64,000 nt of DNA, taken from assembly GCA_019155185.1 (NCBI GenBank), contig CM032797.1, forward strand, positions 15,090,659 through 15,154,658, in the 5' to 3' direction. Both the position numbers and the translations under genes were made by a program. Source of the stretch: Beaufortia kweichowensis (taxonomy: Eukaryota > Chordata > Actinopteri > Cypriniformes > Gastromyzontidae). Positions 61,462 through 64,000 of this stretch are shown here, piece by piece (position 1 is the first letter of the stretch; the number at the start of each line of letters is the position of its first letter). The notes under the pieces were generated by a model. That model ran no database searches. It was not told the DNA's origin and saw only the letters and a program-made list of their open reading frames with translations.

Positions 61462-64000
61462 TATTTCATCGTATAGAAGATAAAACTGTGCAAAGATTAC
61501 TGGTGCTCTCTGAGAGGTGTTGAAATAGTTAGTGTATGAGCTATGACAAGTTGAGCTAGCTGGCTTGTGACATTTACCGTACATGATACCGTTTATGTTT
61601 TCTCCTCTCCGTCATTTACATTTCTTGACAAACTGAAAGAGCAAAAAAAGCTAAAAAATAATAAAAATTGGCCTGTGCTTTGCTACTGTAATCTACTGTA
61701 CTCTTAAAATAGGTCTGAAATCAGGTATTTTTAATATCTTTGTAGTCATTTGAGCTACGAAGAAAAAGTCTTTTAAAGTATATTTTGTGCCTTGGGCTGC
61801 TAAAAAATGAAATTTTACGCCAAGATTAGTGCTTTTTTTCCCTTCTCTCATGTTAGCTTGTACTTACTCAAGTTTCTGCTTAGATAGTGGCAAAGGCGTC
61901 CCGGAGAGCCTGAATAATTCAGTTGTACAACTTTATCAAGCGAATATCTCCACTACAAAAGTGGATCTTTATAGTTTTGTTGCGGAGAGATTTGAAAATC
62001 CCAGAGTCAGCTGCTGGAAGACATGACGTTTGGGTCATGTGTCCTTGCAGAAATAACGTGTTTTGTCTGTGCAGTGACACAGAGGTGGTACATGACAAGT
62101 TGGTATATAAATAGCTCCTGTAAACACAGGTAGCTGGGTTCAAATCTTGACTAGGTCATGTCTCAATCCTGCACCGCATGTGCTTTCAATTCTCCACTGT
62201 CCTGTAAATATAGATTTTCAACACTAAAGTTTAATGTTTAAAAAATTTATAATTTGTTTGGCTGGAAATGATAGGGATAGTAATGTTTCTAGTGGTATTT
62301 TTTAACATCAGTAGTGCTTTGACTTGGTAATGCCACCTATCTGAAATGTGGTGAGTGCAGAGAAATATGCAATTGCCTGATATGTCATTTTGATGTATGC
62401 TTGATTACAGATATCATAAAATTGGTGTGTGGTAATAGATGGTACTCTGTAGAGCAGATGGATGACACATGAAAAACAAATAAAGAGCGATGCCGCCTCC
62501 CTAATATTTCATTTCTATTCATTCCCTAAAAACACCTCTGACCACCTCCCACATCAACCTAACGCCTAAATCCGTAATGCTTCAAAACATGACTGACAAG
62601 TCTATTGATGGTAAGCTCTTGTAAATCTGGTTATTTTTATACAGTATTTGTATACAGTATCAATATGCATAAAAAACATTGCAGAAGCAGGTTTGGAGGA
62701 GGAGGACTGAGGTTGAAAAATGTACAATACACATTGGTGAAGAGTAAGACTCCACTTTTATTTTGAGTACATATATATATTTTCCTCCTGTTTGAGATTT
62801 ATTTGTTTTTATTTATTTATTTGAGGCTTATAACTCGACATGGTAAGGCAATATTTGATTAGAGTTTGTAGTCTGTAAAAAAGTCAAATTGTTAGCCAGA
62901 CATGACTGTTTTTTTTCAATGATCTTATTTTATTGCTTAATTCATCTAAAAGTAGGGTTGTGAGGATGATGCACATCATAAATATATAACTTAAACACAG
63001 CAGATGAAATATATGTTTGGTTTTGTATCATACAGTGCTGCAACTATAGACCATAGAGCAAGTATGCTCATAAGAACAGGCTTTCACTGTCTCACCAGCA
63101 GAGGACAGTGTCCATCATATTTTTAATGAGCTCTCCAACAGGGCTTCAGACAGCAGGAGGTCCAACCACACAAGAAGAGATCATGTTGTGTTTCAACCTT
63201 ACTTCAATATCTTTTCTCTGGGTTTCAACATTCACCTCTATATTAGTGCAGCGTCAAGACTCATGCTGCTTTGAGATACTTCTGGTTCAGCAGGATAACT
63301 GTCACTGCACATACTGCACATTTTTACTATAGTTTTACATTTGAATTTTTTTATTAATTAAGAAATATTTTTTTTATTTCGGGCATTAGGTATTTTTAGG
63401 CATAAAAATAACATATGTGTATATTTTTTGTTTGTTTATTGTTATAGAAAACTAAAATATTTGCTTTGCGATCACTGTCTAATTGTAGCAACATAAAACA
63501 ACATCTTTTCATGTTCATGTTTCTCCATCAAAACCATAAGTTACACGATCATCTCCACGCTGCTCTTTGTGTGGTGCTGCACTACAAGTTCTCTACCAGC
63601 TTTCTGTTTTTGACTTCTTTGTTGATGCACCTTTCCATAAACACGCTGTCAGAAACTTCTGCAAATAGCATGTGCTAAATTATGCTGCAAATCTGTTGTG
63701 CAAAAGCACATGCCAACATTTCAAATAATCTAAAGATGGCAGTTGGATATTGAATGTTGGGAAACATTGCTGCTATTTTAACATTGCCCTAACACAAGGT
63801 TAGCATGACTATTAAATGGAGGCGTTTGTTAGCATTTGTTGAGGAACCACATGGATTGAAGTTAAGCAGGACACACAGAAACCATGTCTGTGTGTCTTGC
63901 CTAACTGTGTTTATAGCTAGACGGAGGGTAAAACATCTGCTTTGTAAGGCCCAAGCTGAGTTTCAAGAGCAAATTCATCTGTTGGCTGTATGGACCAGAT
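61462..64000. other. Gene-free right flank
   Basis: AT-rich. No exon chain, RNA gene or clear full-length mobile element was recognised on either strand. Confidence 0.5.

Overview
The window is vertebrate nuclear DNA. Genes are split by GT-AG introns, the intergenic DNA is AT-rich, and it carries many short palindromic transposon remnants and a conserved 'GCTTTGGATAAAAG' repeat tail. The gene set, including a Bucky ball gene, a third-type glutamate decarboxylase and an MC4R protein that looks near-identical to zebrafish as I remember it, points to a ray-finned fish, most likely a cyprinid (carp/minnow/danio relative). The gene order resembles zebrafish chromosome 2 as I recall it; I could not check this by alignment.

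Layout. (1) 1-4483: no gene seen. (2) 4484-14560, minus: rnf31 (HOIP), the catalytic subunit of the linear ubiquitin chain assembly complex. I resolved all 22 coding exons; they sum to exactly 1052 codons including the stop. (3) 15250-16185: compact divergent promoter region. (4) 16187-18554, plus: bucky ball (buc), the germ-plasm/Balbiani-body organiser, 6 coding exons, 647 aa. (5) 19850-25440, plus: rnf152, with a distant non-coding first exon and the whole 193-aa protein in one exon. (6) 27496-33237, minus: a glutamate decarboxylase of the third vertebrate type (gad3-like), 14 coding exons; one exon is 2 nt short, which breaks the frame. (7) 33.5-44.4 kb: intergenic. (8) 44458-45438, plus: mc4r, intronless, 326 aa. 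(9) 45.4-53.1 kb: intergenic, with several complex-looking blocks that may be conserved regulatory DNA. (10) 53146-57103, minus: the C5orf22 (UPF0489) homologue, 9 coding exons, 443 aa. (11) 57.1-64 kb: mostly gene-free, but 60.2-61.5 kb holds a GC-richer block with a series of consistent splice sites and a 105-codon spliced ORF that I do not recognise.

The genes do not form an operon or pathway. They are neighbours: innate-immune ubiquitin signalling (rnf31), maternal germ-cell specification (buc), lysosomal ubiquitin ligase/mTORC1 control (rnf152), GABA synthesis (gad3-like), energy balance (mc4r) and an uncharacterised cytosolic protein (c5orf22). Linkage of rnf152 and mc4r matches human 18q21. 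The most interesting points are buc head-to-head with rnf31 and its undescribed-looking Cys/His-rich C-terminal half, the single frame break in gad3, an ISRE-like motif upstream of the rnf31 start codon, the unknown spliced ORF near 61 kb, and long hairpin-forming elements in the mc4r 3' region and in a c5orf22 intron.
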